From the NCBI GenBank assembly GCA_903885375.1, contig CAISIK010000118.1:62001-126000 (forward strand): a stretch of DNA of 64,000 nt. The letters run 5' to 3'. A model generated the notes under the pieces. The model saw nothing but the letters and a program-made list of their open reading frames with translations, was not told the DNA's origin and ran no database searches. Source of the stretch: an uncultured Pseudomonadota bacterium (lineage in GTDB: Bacteria; Myxococcota_A; UBA796; SXON01). A program made the translations under genes and the position numbers. Positions 43,448-52,223 of the stretch are shown in pieces; position 1 is the first letter of the stretch; every line of letters starts with the position of its first letter.

Positions 43448-44166
43448 TCCTCCTCCTGTCGCTCACCACCGGCGCCGCCTTCGCCGGCGAGGGCGACGAC
43501 GTACGCGCCCGCGAGCTGTTCCAGAACGGCGCCATCCTCTACGACGAGGGCCGCTACGAAGAAGCCGTGCTGGCCTTCGAGGAGGCCTACCGGCTCAGCG
43601 GGCGCCCGGCGCTCCTGTTCAACATCGCCAACGCGCTGGAGCGCCTCGGTCGATGGCAGGAGGCGTTGGATGTGCTCTCGCGCTACCGCGCTTATGCGAA
43701 GGCCGAGGAGCGGGAGACCCTCGATCGCCGCATCGTGAACCTCGAACGCCGGATCGCGGAGGCGGCCGCCGCCCCTCCCCCGCCGCCTCCGCCGACGGCG
43801 GTCGTGGCGCCCACCGTGCTAGACAGTGCGCTGCCCGCCGAGCCCACGCTCTTCCGACCGGCGCCGATCGCGCTCGCCGGTGCTGGCCTGCTCTCGGTGG
43901 GGGTGGGCGCGGCCCTCGGGGCGGGCTCCCTCGCTGCCGGCGAGACGGCCTCCTCCAGCTGCGCCTCCGACGCGGCCGGGCACCTCCTTTGCGGCAGCAG
44001 CGCTGCGGCCAGCCTCGCCGAGGAGTCGGGGTCGGCGCTCGCCGCCGACGTGCTCGTGGGCGTCGGCGTGGCCAGCCTCGGCGCCGGCGTGGCGCTGGCC
44101 CTCTGGGGCGAAGGCGGTCCCCTGCTGGTTGGTCCGGGTTTCGTGACCGTGCAGGGGTCGTTCTGA
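43435..44166 (+). CDS. Exported TPR protein with C-terminal hydrophobic segments
   Basis: A 243-residue protein. A signal peptide (ILLLSLTTGAAFA) is followed by two to three TPR-like helical pairs (about 22-110: GAILYDEGRYEEAVLAFEEA; LLFNIANALERLGRWQEAL). Then come a Pro run, two membrane-like segments (about 140-160 and 200-220) and a Cys pair (SSSCASDAAGHLLCGSS) between them. This layout is frequent in myxobacterial genomes beside Ser/Thr kinases; the function is unknown. The ATG lies inside the kinase 3' end (12-base overlap), with GAAGG upstream. Confidence 0.75.
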   Translation: MGALILLLSLTTGAAFAGEGDDVRARELFQNGAILYDEGRYEEAVLAFEEAYRLSGRPALLFNIANALERLGRWQEALDVLSRYRAYAKAEERETLDRRIVNLERRIAEAAAAPPPPPPPTAVVAPTVLDSALPAEPTLFRPAPIALAGAGLLSVGVGAALGAGSLAAGETASSSCASDAAGHLLCGSSAAASLAEESGSALAADVLVGVGVASLGAGVALALWGEGGPLLVGPGFVTVQGSF

Positions 44167-45581
44167 TGTGGGTCGTCCTCCTCCTCGGGTGCAGCCTCGG
44201 CGTCACGGACTGGCAGCCCTGCGAAGTCGCGTCGCAATGCCAGGAGGCGTTCGGCTTCGGGCATACCTGCGGCGACGAGGGCTACTGCGAGCTCGTGGAG
44301 AAGGAGCCCCGCTGCACAACCACCTGGCCGGAGGACCTCCTCCTCCGCCCGGAACGGTACGGCGGCGTGGCGGTGCTCGGCAGCCTGTACGACCACAGCA
44401 CCGACCTCCCGGAGGTGCAGGCCACGCGCCTCGCGGTGAAGGAGGTCGATGACAGCGACGGGGTGAACAGCCGCGCCGTCGGCCTCGTCCAGTGCAGCTA
44501 CGAGGCCGACTCCGAGCTCGATGCGCTCTCGTCGGAAGAGGCCGCGGTGGCCATGGCCGACTACCTCACCCGCGATCTCGGCGCCTACGCCATCATCGGT
44601 CCGGCCACCTCCGGCATCACCGAGACGGTCTACAACAACGTCGATGCCGCCCCGCTCCTGATCTCGCCTTCCGCCACGAGCCCCGCGCTCACCTACCTCG
44701 ACGTGGCCGATCGCCCTGCGGGAGGAGCGGGCCGCCTGTGGCGCACCGCGCCTCCCGACTCGCTCCAGGGCCTCGTGCTGGCCGCCCTCGTGAACGAAAC
44801 CCTCGGCGGCACCAACCAGCACGTGGCGCTGGTGTACCAGCTCGGCCCCTACGGCGAGGGCCTGGCCGAGGTCTTCGTGGCGGAGTGGAGCGGCGCCAAC
44901 CACGTGGCCGACCGGTACACGTTCGAGAACGACACCCAGCGCAGCAGTGCCGCCTCGCTCGCCGCCGACCCCACCTACGACGCCATCGTCTTCATCTCGA
45001 GCGATGTGCCCGACGTCACCTCGTTCCTCGCCAGCCTCGCCGCCGATGGCGATGTGCCGTCCACGCCGATCTTCCTCGCCGATGCCGCCCGCGACGCCGA
45101 GCTGCTCGAAGCCACCGCGGGCACCGGCGCGGAGGCCCTCTGGCCCAACGTGCTGGGCACCTCGCCCGCCGTCCCGTCGGGCCCGGAGTACGACGCCTTC
45201 GCCGCCGCCTATGCCGGCATGTTCCCCGGCCAGGAAGCGAGCGCCTCGTCGTACACGGGCTACGCCTATGACGCCGCGTGGCTCAGCCTCTACGGGGCGT
45301 CGTGGGCCCTGGCCAACGGGACGGCCCTCACCGGTCAGGAGGCGGCGAACGGCCTCCGGCACATCTCCGCCGTCGACGTGGAGGTGCTCACCGTCGGCCC
45401 CGGCTCCTGGAACCAGGTGCAGTCCGAGCTGGAGCAGGGCGAGAGCATCAACGTGCGTGGCGCCTCGGGGGAGCTGGAGTACGACCCCGAAACCGAGGAG
45501 ACCTCCGGCCCCATCGAGGTGTGGGAGATTCTCGGAGGGCGGGACCCTGGCTTCGGCGTCGTGAAGATCGTCGCCCCGTGA
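44166..45581 (+). CDS. Type 1 periplasmic-binding lipoprotein (Leu/Ile/Val-receptor fold)
   Basis: A 471-residue lipoprotein with a nine-residue leader (MWVVLLLGC). A Cys-rich neck (residues 18-55, six Cys) precedes a two-lobe binding domain. Recognisable blocks are AIIGPATSGITETVYNNV, APLLISPSATSP, VALVYQLGPYGEG and SYTGYAYDAAWL, all typical of branched-chain amino-acid receptor proteins. No ABC permease genes are near, so it is probably a sensor or capture protein rather than a transport subunit. TGATG coupling joins it to the TPR gene. Confidence 0.85.
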   Translation: MWVVLLLGCSLGVTDWQPCEVASQCQEAFGFGHTCGDEGYCELVEKEPRCTTTWPEDLLLRPERYGGVAVLGSLYDHSTDLPEVQATRLAVKEVDDSDGVNSRAVGLVQCSYEADSELDALSSEEAAVAMADYLTRDLGAYAIIGPATSGITETVYNNVDAAPLLISPSATSPALTYLDVADRPAGGAGRLWRTAPPDSLQGLVLAALVNETLGGTNQHVALVYQLGPYGEGLAEVFVAEWSGANHVADRYTFENDTQRSSAASLAADPTYDAIVFISSDVPDVTSFLASLAADGDVPSTPIFLADAARDAELLEATAGTGAEALWPNVLGTSPAVPSGPEYDAFAAAYAGMFPGQEASASSYTGYAYDAAWLSLYGASWALANGTALTGQEAANGLRHISAVDVEVLTVGPGSWNQVQSELEQGESINVRGASGELEYDPETEETSGPIEVWEILGGRDPGFGVVKIVAP

Positions 45582-46210
45582 TCCTCGGCCTCCTCCTCCT
45601 CGGCGGCTGCACGGCCGATCGGGCCACGGCCTACGCGGCCGCCCTGCAGTCGGGCGACTGTGCGGCGCTGCCCTGGTCGGACCTGCGCGACGACTGCGCC
45701 GTCGAGCACTTGCAGTGCGCGCTGACCGTGGCGGAGCCCGCACGGTGGGAGTGTGCGTTCCGCGAGGCGGAGCGCGATCGCGACCCCGCGCAGTGCGCGC
45801 GCGCGGGCGTCTGGGCGGATGACTGCCGCCTCCACCTCTGGGCCGGGAGCTTCGAGCAGTGGGCCCCGAAGTCGCCACGGCCCGGCGAAGACGAGGCAAG
45901 GGTGGCCACGGAGCTCGCGCGCTTCGGGTTCGCGGAGGGCGATCCTCGTCCCTGGTCGGCCTGGTACCGGTACATCCACGGCCACAGCCGCCCGCTCGAT
46001 CGCGGCGCGTGCGCCCAGGTGTCCGACCCGGCGCTCGCCGAGGCCTGCCGCCAGACCGCGCTGGCCCACTATGGGGACATGCTGAACGTGGCCCGCGACC
46101 GCAAGCTCTACCCCTGCACGGGTGGCGCGCTCCCCTCGTTCCTCGAATACACTCCCGACCCCGACATCGACGCCCTCCGCAAGAGCCGAACGGACCTGTG
46201 CCCGCCGTGA
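45578..46210 (+). CDS. Cys-rich lipoprotein A of a tandem paralogous pair
   Basis: A 210-residue lipoprotein (leader MILGLLLLGGC). It has about 11 Cys, placed as in SGDCAALPW, RDDCAVEHLQC, RWECAFREAERD and ADDCRLHLWAG. The pattern 'WeCAF..AeR......C......DC..H.WAg.Fe' recurs in the next gene, so the two arose by duplication. The protein looks helical and disulfide-bonded, and no known family fits. GTGA overlaps join it to both neighbours. Its place beside a receptor lipoprotein suggests that it belongs to the same surface complex. Confidence 0.65.
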   Translation: MILGLLLLGGCTADRATAYAAALQSGDCAALPWSDLRDDCAVEHLQCALTVAEPARWECAFREAERDRDPAQCARAGVWADDCRLHLWAGSFEQWAPKSPRPGEDEARVATELARFGFAEGDPRPWSAWYRYIHGHSRPLDRGACAQVSDPALAEACRQTALAHYGDMLNVARDRKLYPCTGGALPSFLEYTPDPDIDALRKSRTDLCPP

Positions 46211-47019
46211 CCCTCCTCCTCCTCCTCACGGCCTGTGCCCCCTCGCCGGCCGAAGCGTGGACCGCGGCCCAGACCCCCGGGCTGCCCATCGCAGAGGCCG
46301 CGGCCCTGTGCCGCCTCACCGGCGATCGGGCGGCGAGCTGCACCACGGAGGTGATCCGCAACAACCCCACGGCCCGGGTGGAGGACTGCGCCGAGGTGGT
46401 CGACCCGCTCTGGCAGGCCGAGTGCGCCTTCGCCGTGGCCGAGCGCCATGCGCGCAAGCGCGAACGGTGGGCCGCGCTCGCGGCCTGTGGCCTCGCCGGT
46501 CGGTTCTACCACGAGTGCCTGTACCACGCGTGGACCTTCGAAATGCAGGGCGCGGTGCGCGGCTCGGGCCGCGCCAACTCCGAGCTGGAGTCCGGCCGCG
46601 AGCTGGTGGCCTACTGGGGGCAACTCCAAACCATCGGGGGTGAGGCCTCCGAGACCCTCTGGGGCGACTGGTGGTACTTCGCCCTGAGCCGCAACAAGCC
46701 GGCCTCCTTGGACGACTGCACCCGCTTGCCGGAGGCCGACGCCACCCGGTGCCAGCGCGGCACCCTCAGCTTCGTGGAGCGCGCCGTGGCCACGTCGCTG
46801 CGAGAAACGCGCCTGAACCCGCGGCGGAAGAGCCGAATCTGCCGCGGCGGGATCGAGGAGGTCGAGGCCACCTTCCCCGACCTCTACCTGCCCTCGGAGG
46901 CGCTGCGCGAAGCCGCCCTGCTCGGCCGCGCCCGAGGCTGCGCGGAGGCCCAGGCCATCGACAGCGGCCGACCGTGGAACCCCCTCTTCCTGGAGCACCG
47001 CCAGTGGCACGCTGGGTAG
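46207..47019 (+). CDS. Cys-rich lipoprotein B of a tandem paralogous pair
   Basis: A 270-residue lipoprotein (leader MTLLLLLTAC), paralogue of the preceding product. The shared blocks are WQAECAFAVAERHA, LAACGLAGRFYHECLYHAW and a Cys near KSRICRGG. It is about 60 residues longer, mainly in the middle (SETLWGDWWYFALSRNK). About ten Cys follow the lipid-modified one, in an even number consistent with disulfides. Its function is unknown. The GTG start overlaps the previous stop, and its 3' end overlaps the next gene by 16 bases. Confidence 0.65.
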   Translation: MTLLLLLTACAPSPAEAWTAAQTPGLPIAEAAALCRLTGDRAASCTTEVIRNNPTARVEDCAEVVDPLWQAECAFAVAERHARKRERWAALAACGLAGRFYHECLYHAWTFEMQGAVRGSGRANSELESGRELVAYWGQLQTIGGEASETLWGDWWYFALSRNKPASLDDCTRLPEADATRCQRGTLSFVERAVATSLRETRLNPRRKSRICRGGIEEVEATFPDLYLPSEALREAALLGRARGCAEAQAIDSGRPWNPLFLEHRQWHAG

Positions 47020-47858
47020 CGGGCTGCCTGTTCGTGGCCGGGCTGATCCTGCTCGGCGCGCGGTTCTTCGTGCAACCGGTGCGCGACGCCTGGCTGTTCA
47101 TCGGCATGGCGCGCGGCGGGAGCGTCATCGTGACGCGATACGACGTGTCCAACACCGGACTCTTCGCCGATCAGCTCACCACCCGCCTCGTGCTGCTCCG
47201 CGATGAAGGGAGCGCCCTCGCCCACCGCGCCATCAGCGGGCCCGCCCGCATCGACGAGGAAGGCGTCCATGGCGCGCTCGACGCCGTCGCGCTCACCCCG
47301 CAGGGCTGGACCTGGTCGATGGGGGGCGACTCGCTCCATGCCCAGGGCCGAGCCGCTGCCGAAGCCACCTGCCCGCCGAGCCCCGGCGCCTTCACGGCGC
47401 TGGTGGACGTGCCCGACGAAGGCGGCGCCGGCGGCGAGGGCCGCACCCTCCAGGGGCTCGCCCTGCTCGCCCGCACGCACGCCGTCGGCAACGTGAGCGG
47501 CGGGGCGCTCTACGCGATCGACAGTGCCGGCGCCCTCGGCCTCGACCCCCTCGCCGAGTGCCCGGGCTTCCTCCGGCTGGGGAGCGTGGCCACCCGGGTG
47601 GAGACCCCGTGGATCCCGCCCAACCCCGAGCCCACCTTCTCGCTCACCGTGGCCGGTCACCGGGTGAGCGTGCGCGCCGAACGTCGCGGCTACACCGAGG
47701 CCGCGCTCGATCACACGCTGTTGCCCGAGCGCTGGCTGGCGTGGGCGGTCGGCTTCCGCACCCCGAGCATCACGCTCAAGCGCGTGAAGGTGCAGGTCGA
47801 CGACGCCCCCCCATGGAACGGCGTCCTCCTCCTTCGCGACCACGCAGCGCCGGGTTAG
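47004..47858 (+). CDS. Membrane-anchored protein with large extracytoplasmic domain, unknown function
   Basis: A 284-residue protein with one N-terminal membrane helix (WVAGCLFVAGLILLGARFFV) and a beta-rich outer domain. No family is recognised; a C-terminal stretch (YTEAALDHTLLPERWLAWAV) may be amphipathic. The GTG at 47004 follows GGAG at about eight bases and overlaps the previous gene by 16 bases. It sits fifth after the PEGA kinase, so it is likely part of the same envelope assembly. Confidence 0.6.
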   Translation: MARWVAGCLFVAGLILLGARFFVQPVRDAWLFIGMARGGSVIVTRYDVSNTGLFADQLTTRLVLLRDEGSALAHRAISGPARIDEEGVHGALDAVALTPQGWTWSMGGDSLHAQGRAAAEATCPPSPGAFTALVDVPDEGGAGGEGRTLQGLALLARTHAVGNVSGGALYAIDSAGALGLDPLAECPGFLRLGSVATRVETPWIPPNPEPTFSLTVAGHRVSVRAERRGYTEAALDHTLLPERWLAWAVGFRTPSITLKRVKVQVDDAPPWNGVLLLRDHAAPG

Positions 47859-47867
47859 CCGCGCACC

Positions 47868-48338
47868 ATGCTGCTCGTCCTTGCCGCCACCCTGCTCGTG
47901 CCCACCGCAGAAGCCGGAGACCATCGCGGGCGCTTCGGCTTCGGCTTCCACGCCGGGCTGGGCTCGATCCCGGCGCTCTCGGCGCGCTACACCTTGCCCA
48001 CCAGCTCGCCGAGCGTGAACGCGCAGGTGGAGCTCGATGGCGGCGTGGATACCGGCACGGGCGATGGCCTCTCGCTCGTGGCGGGCGGGCGCGTGCTCTA
48101 CGGCGTGGTGGCGGAGGACAACCTCTCGCTCTACGTGGCGGGCGGCGCGGCATACGTGGCCGAGCCCGAGGCCTACGCCATCCGCATCCAGCCGGCGCTC
48201 GGCGCCGAGTTCTTCCTCTTCGGCCTCGAGAACCTCGGCTTCGGCGTGGAGTGGGGCTTCAACATCGACCTGGGCGAGTCCTTCCGACTCCAGACCTTCG
48301 GCGGCGCCCCGGCGGCCACCGTGCACTACTGGTTCTGA
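47868..48338 (+). CDS. Small outer-membrane beta-barrel protein
   Basis: A 156-residue protein with a signal peptide (MLLVLAATLLVPTAEA). Alternating strands (GRFGFGFHAGLGSIP; LYVAGGAAYVAEPEAYAI) end in an aromatic residue (TVHYWF), the classic barrel C-terminus recognised by the BAM complex. It resembles eight-stranded barrels of the OmpW/OmpA type but cannot be placed exactly. It begins nine bases after the preceding gene, as the last gene of the operon that starts at 41873. It converges on the FHA-ABC gene. Confidence 0.72.
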   Translation: MLLVLAATLLVPTAEAGDHRGRFGFGFHAGLGSIPALSARYTLPTSSPSVNAQVELDGGVDTGTGDGLSLVAGGRVLYGVVAEDNLSLYVAGGAAYVAEPEAYAIRIQPALGAEFFLFGLENLGFGVEWGFNIDLGESFRLQTFGGAPAATVHYWF

Positions 48339-48347
48339 GCCCGCGCC

Positions 48348-50897
48348 TCAGTCGCGCCGGCGCTGCACGAGCGCGAGCGAAGCCAGCAGGAAGAGCGCCG
48401 CGAAGAGCGCCAGTCGGGAGAGCAACTGTGGCGAGGAGAGCCCGAGGTCGCTCGCGCCATCGCCCTTGAAGCCGAGGTTGTAGAGGGTGCCCGAGAGTGG
48501 CATCGCCTCCCAGTCCAGGCCGCGCGAGCGGGGGGCCCCGAGCTTCTCGCCGGTCTTCAGGAGCGCGTCGTAGGCGAAGCGTGCCGGGTTCCACCAGGTG
48601 AGCTCGCTCGCGAGCAGCGGCATGCGGCGGAGGCTCAGGAGCACCCCGGAGAACGCGATCTGGGGGATCAGGAGCAACGGCAGGCTGCCCACCGCGCCCT
48701 CGCTGCTCGAGTTGATCGCCGAAACGAAGAGACCGAGCGCCATGCCCACAAAGCCGGTCACGGCCGACACGCCCACGAACGCGAGCACGTTGGTGCCGTA
48801 CTCCGACACGAGGATGGGGTGCAGCGCGAGGTTGAGCAGCGCAAAACCTGCGCACTGCGCCCCCACGAGCGCGCCCAGCACGTGGGTCTTGCTCCACAGG
48901 TACGGCGCCGGCCGCACCCCGATGCGCCGCTCGCGCAGCCAGATCACCCGGTCGGAGATGAGCTCGCGTACCGAAGCGCTCATGCCGAACCAGAGGCACG
49001 AGAGCGAGAGCATGAACATCATCTCGCGCGTGGGCAACGGAAAAACGATCCACATGACGGCGGCCAGCACCGGCGCTTGGGCGAGGAGCACGGCGAGCCC
49101 GCCGAGGTCTCTCCCCTTCACCTTGGCGTAGCGGCGCATGAGCGTGGCGAGCTGGGCCCAGCCGCCCGGACGCCGCACCGGAGCCTTCTGGATGGTGGCG
49201 CTCGCGCCGCGGTCGGGGCCGTCGAGGGAGCGGAGCTCCTCGCGCATGGCCACGAAGGTGCGCGCATCGTCGCTCGCGCGGTAGGCGGCGCCCCACTCCG
49301 CTGGCTGCCGATCGGAGAAGCGGTTGAAGATAGCGTCGGGCGTGGCCACGCCGAAGTAGCGGCAGGCCTGCGCCGGCGGGCCGAAGTACGCGAGCCGGCC
49401 GCCCGGCGCGAGCACCAACAGGTGATCGACCTGGGAGACGATCTGCGGCGTGAGGTCGTGCGTGACGACGAACACGATGCGGCCGCGATCGGCGAGCTGC
49501 CGCACGAGCCGCACGATGTCCTGCGAGGCGCGGGGGTCGAGGCCGCTCGTGGGCTCGTCGAGAAAGAGCACCCGCATCGAGCGGGCCAGGAGCTCCTGCC
49601 CGAGGTTCACGCGCTTGCGCTGGCCACCGGAGATGCCGCGGCGAACCGCATCGCCGATGCGCGAGGCCCGGATGTGCTCGATGCCCAGCTCCGCGAGCAC
49701 GCGATCCACCTCGGCCTGCACCTCCTCGGCCGTGGAGCCGGCGGGCAGGCGCAGGCGCGCCCCGAACTGCAGGCTCTCCTCCACGCTCAGCTCGGGGTGC
49801 ACGATGTCGTCCTGCGGCACGATGCCGACGCTCTCGCGCTCCGAGGCCACCTCCACGTGGAAGTCGCGGTCGTCCAGGGTCACCGTGCCCGCATCGGCGG
49901 GCGTGACCCCGGCGATGGCGTTGAGCAGCGTGGTCTTCCCGCTCCCCGAGGGGCCGATCATCGCGATCACCTCGCCGGAGAAGACGGTGAAGCTCACGTC
50001 GTCGAGCAGCGACACATCGCCGATGCGGCGGTTGAGGTGCCGCATCGACAGGGCCGAGAAGGCCCGATCGCCGCTGACCTCGAGGGCATCCCCCGCGGCG
50101 TTCAGGCGGGTGACGAAGGGGCCGATCCGAAGCTCATCGCCGGGCGCGAGCGGAGCGGCGGTGACCGGGCGCCCGTTGAGCACCGTGGGGCGCCCCGACT
50201 CGGCATCCACCACCCGCCACCCCTGCGCGGTGCGCTTGAGGTCGGCGTGGCGCATGGCCACCCGGGGGTCGCCGAGGAGCACCTCGCAGGCGGTGGACCG
50301 GCCGAGGCGAACGGTGTCGCCGGTGAGGGGTACGCTCCACGACCCGCTCGCCAGATCCACGTCGTGGCGGCTGTACAGGGTGGAGAAGAGCACCGGGTCG
50401 ATGCCCAGCAGCTCGGCCATGGCACCCAGCCGCATCAGGTCGTCGGGCTGCACCCGGCCGCCATCGGCGAAAACGGCGAACATGCTGTCGAGCAGGAGCA
50501 GCGCATGGGCGCCGCCGAAGTGCCGCCCGAAGCCATCCGGCCCCAGATCCGCCTGCTCCTCGGCCAGCACGAGCCGGCCCGCTGCCTCCCCAAACCGGGC
50601 GATGTACGCGGCCAGTTCGCCCTCCTGAAGGCGGGCGCGGAACTCCGGCATCTCCACGATCGTGAGCAGACGCGCCGCGGCATCGGCCGAGAGCTGTGTG
50701 CGGCGACACAGCGCCCCGAGGAGCGCCGCATGCCGCTTCTCGGCCAGCTCCGCCGAGGGAACCGCCGCCGAAACGAGCTGGGCGGCAAACTCTACCGCGT
50801 ACTGGACCGCTCGTTCATCAGGGAGCGGGAGCCCGCTGGCCCGCAGCTCCCCTTCGATACGCGCGCTGCGCGAAGCACTGTGGCTCGCGGCGGGCAC
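48348..50897 (-). CDS. ABCG-type exporter with N-terminal TerB-like and FHA domains
   Basis: An 849-residue fused ATPase/permease. Residues about 15-150 are helical and TerB-like (EKRHAALLGALCRRTQLSAD). The FHA domain spans about 190-265 (VRLGRSTACEVLLGDPRV, then RHADL and VLNGRPV) and should bind phosphothreonine. The ATPase (about 285-510) has Walker A GPSGSGKTT, signature ISGGQRKRVNL and Walker B VLFLDEPTSGLD. The ABC-2 permease (about 610-849) has six hydrophobic segments. FHA control implies input from a Ser/Thr kinase. The GTG start lies two bases after the previous stop and has a weak ribosome site, so it is uncertain. Confidence 0.9.
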   Translation of the reverse strand: MPAASHSASRSARIEGELRASGLPLPDERAVQYAVEFAAQLVSAAVPSAELAEKRHAALLGALCRRTQLSADAAARLLTIVEMPEFRARLQEGELAAYIARFGEAAGRLVLAEEQADLGPDGFGRHFGGAHALLLLDSMFAVFADGGRVQPDDLMRLGAMAELLGIDPVLFSTLYSRHDVDLASGSWSVPLTGDTVRLGRSTACEVLLGDPRVAMRHADLKRTAQGWRVVDAESGRPTVLNGRPVTAAPLAPGDELRIGPFVTRLNAAGDALEVSGDRAFSALSMRHLNRRIGDVSLLDDVSFTVFSGEVIAMIGPSGSGKTTLLNAIAGVTPADAGTVTLDDRDFHVEVASERESVGIVPQDDIVHPELSVEESLQFGARLRLPAGSTAEEVQAEVDRVLAELGIEHIRASRIGDAVRRGISGGQRKRVNLGQELLARSMRVLFLDEPTSGLDPRASQDIVRLVRQLADRGRIVFVVTHDLTPQIVSQVDHLLVLAPGGRLAYFGPPAQACRYFGVATPDAIFNRFSDRQPAEWGAAYRASDDARTFVAMREELRSLDGPDRGASATIQKAPVRRPGGWAQLATLMRRYAKVKGRDLGGLAVLLAQAPVLAAVMWIVFPLPTREMMFMLSLSCLWFGMSASVRELISDRVIWLRERRIGVRPAPYLWSKTHVLGALVGAQCAGFALLNLALHPILVSEYGTNVLAFVGVSAVTGFVGMALGLFVSAINSSSEGAVGSLPLLLIPQIAFSGVLLSLRRMPLLASELTWWNPARFAYDALLKTGEKLGAPRSRGLDWEAMPLSGTLYNLGFKGDGASDLGLSSPQLLSRLALFAALFLLASLALVQRRRD

Positions 50898-50899
50898 GC

Positions 50900-51316
50900 C
50901 TACTTGTAGGTGACCGCGGTGGCGACGCCCGCCTTCGCCTTGGGATCAACCGTGCGCGTGGCGTGCACCGCGATGTAGAACGTGTCGGTGGTGCTGGCCT
51001 TGTAATTGATGACGGGCTCGCGGTTGTCCTGCGCGTCCTTCATCAGCTCGTTGCCGAGCGAGTCGTACAGCACGATGTCGCCGTTCTGGAGCTTGTCATC
51101 GCCGCAGACCATGATCTTGTACTCGGTGCCCGCGTACAGGGTGACCAGATAGATGCGGTGCTCACCCTGACCGAGGGTGGCGTTGGTGGCCGTACGCACC
51201 GCCCAACCGGTGTTGTAGCCTTCCCAGATCTTGGTCTTGAGGCACGCCTCGGCGGCGTTCTCATCGGCCATGGCGGTGGGCGTGAGGGCGGCGAACAAAA
51301 GGGCTGCGATCATCAT
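50900..51316 (-). CDS. Small secreted protein, unknown function
   Basis: A 138-residue protein with a signal peptide (IAALLFAALTPTAMA) and two Cys (EACLKTK; MVCGDDKL) that could form one disulfide. The body (HRIYLVTLYAGTEYKIMVCG, then DIVLYDSLGNELMKD) looks like a beta-sandwich similar to pre-peptidase C-terminal domains. Two adjacent ATGs are possible; AGGAG suits the second (51313). It lies 5 bases after a lipoprotein gene and 2 before the FHA exporter, so the three form an operon. Confidence 0.65.
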   Translation of the reverse strand: MMIAALLFAALTPTAMADENAAEACLKTKIWEGYNTGWAVRTATNATLGQGEHRIYLVTLYAGTEYKIMVCGDDKLQNGDIVLYDSLGNELMKDAQDNREPVINYKASTTDTFYIAVHATRTVDPKAKAGVATAVTYK

Positions 51317-51321
51317 GGCTC

Positions 51322-52143
51322 CTACAACAGCGCCAGAACGGCGTCGGTCTGCGACTTCACTTCCTTCACGTCATCCAGCGAGAGGGTGGGCTGGCTGGCC
51401 AGCTCCTTCAGGCGGGTGAGCGTGGTCTGGAGCTGGGCGAGCACCTCGTCGGGCGCCTTGCCGCCGCCTTCCACGGCCACGTACTTCATGAAGTAGTCGG
51501 CCACCTGCGGCTGGCGGAGCAGCTCGGTGCCGGCCGTGGTGCTGTTCGCGGCGATGATGGCGCCCGCCACAAGGTTGCTGCCCTCGAGCCAGCTGCCGGC
51601 CTGAAGCAGCGGCACTGCGCGCTCGCCCGCCTCGAACTTGATCTCGGGGATGATGGCCCCGTGCATCTCATCGAGCTCCTTGATGAGATCGTCGCGGCTC
51701 ACGCTGTTGTTCACGATGCGCGCGTTGATGTCATCGATGGTGGCCGCGATGTCCGCACCGCCGCCGAGCGCCGCCATGCCGGCCTTGACCGTTTCCAGCC
51801 GGGTCTTGAGCTTCTCGGGGGGAGCGTCCTTCACGGTGAGGAGCGCATCGGCCAGGGCCACGCCGGTACGAACGGCGATGACATCCTTGTTCTCGATGTC
51901 CATCTTCAGGGTGCGCTCGGACACCATGCCGCTCAGGCCGCCGGCGATGCCGTTGCGCTCGAGCGCGCGCTGCATTTCGGCGGGGGAGGGCACGAGCGCC
52001 ACGTTTTCGGCAGCCGACTGGAGCGCCGCGATGTCGAGCTTCGCGGGGGCGACCACCTCCGGCTTCGGAGCTTCCACCTTGGTTTCTTCGCTATCACAGG
52101 CAGCAAGACCGAGAACGCCGACAAGCAGAACGGACGACAGCAT
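51322..52143 (-). CDS. Helical lipoprotein, unknown function
   Basis: A 273-residue lipoprotein with leader SSVLLVGVLGLAAC. The mature part is almost all alpha-helical and rich in Ala, Lys and Glu. A block VALVPSPAEMQRALERNGIA and later MHGAIIPEIKFEAGERAV suggest a conserved family I cannot name. There is no Cys after the lipid site. The ATG at 52143 follows GGAG at seven bases. It is the first gene of the unit that ends in the FHA exporter, for which it may be a periplasmic partner or cargo chaperone. Confidence 0.65.
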   Translation of the reverse strand: MLSSVLLVGVLGLAACDSEETKVEAPKPEVVAPAKLDIAALQSAAENVALVPSPAEMQRALERNGIAGGLSGMVSERTLKMDIENKDVIAVRTGVALADALLTVKDAPPEKLKTRLETVKAGMAALGGGADIAATIDDINARIVNNSVSRDDLIKELDEMHGAIIPEIKFEAGERAVPLLQAGSWLEGSNLVAGAIIAANSTTAGTELLRQPQVADYFMKYVAVEGGGKAPDEVLAQLQTTLTRLKELASQPTLSLDDVKEVKSQTDAVLALL

Positions 52144-52223
52144 CGAGTTTCTCCAACAGGGGCGCGGAAGGGTACGCCACGGCTGCGGCTCGTGCAAGGG
52201 CTCCCGCGTACGTTTCGCGAATC

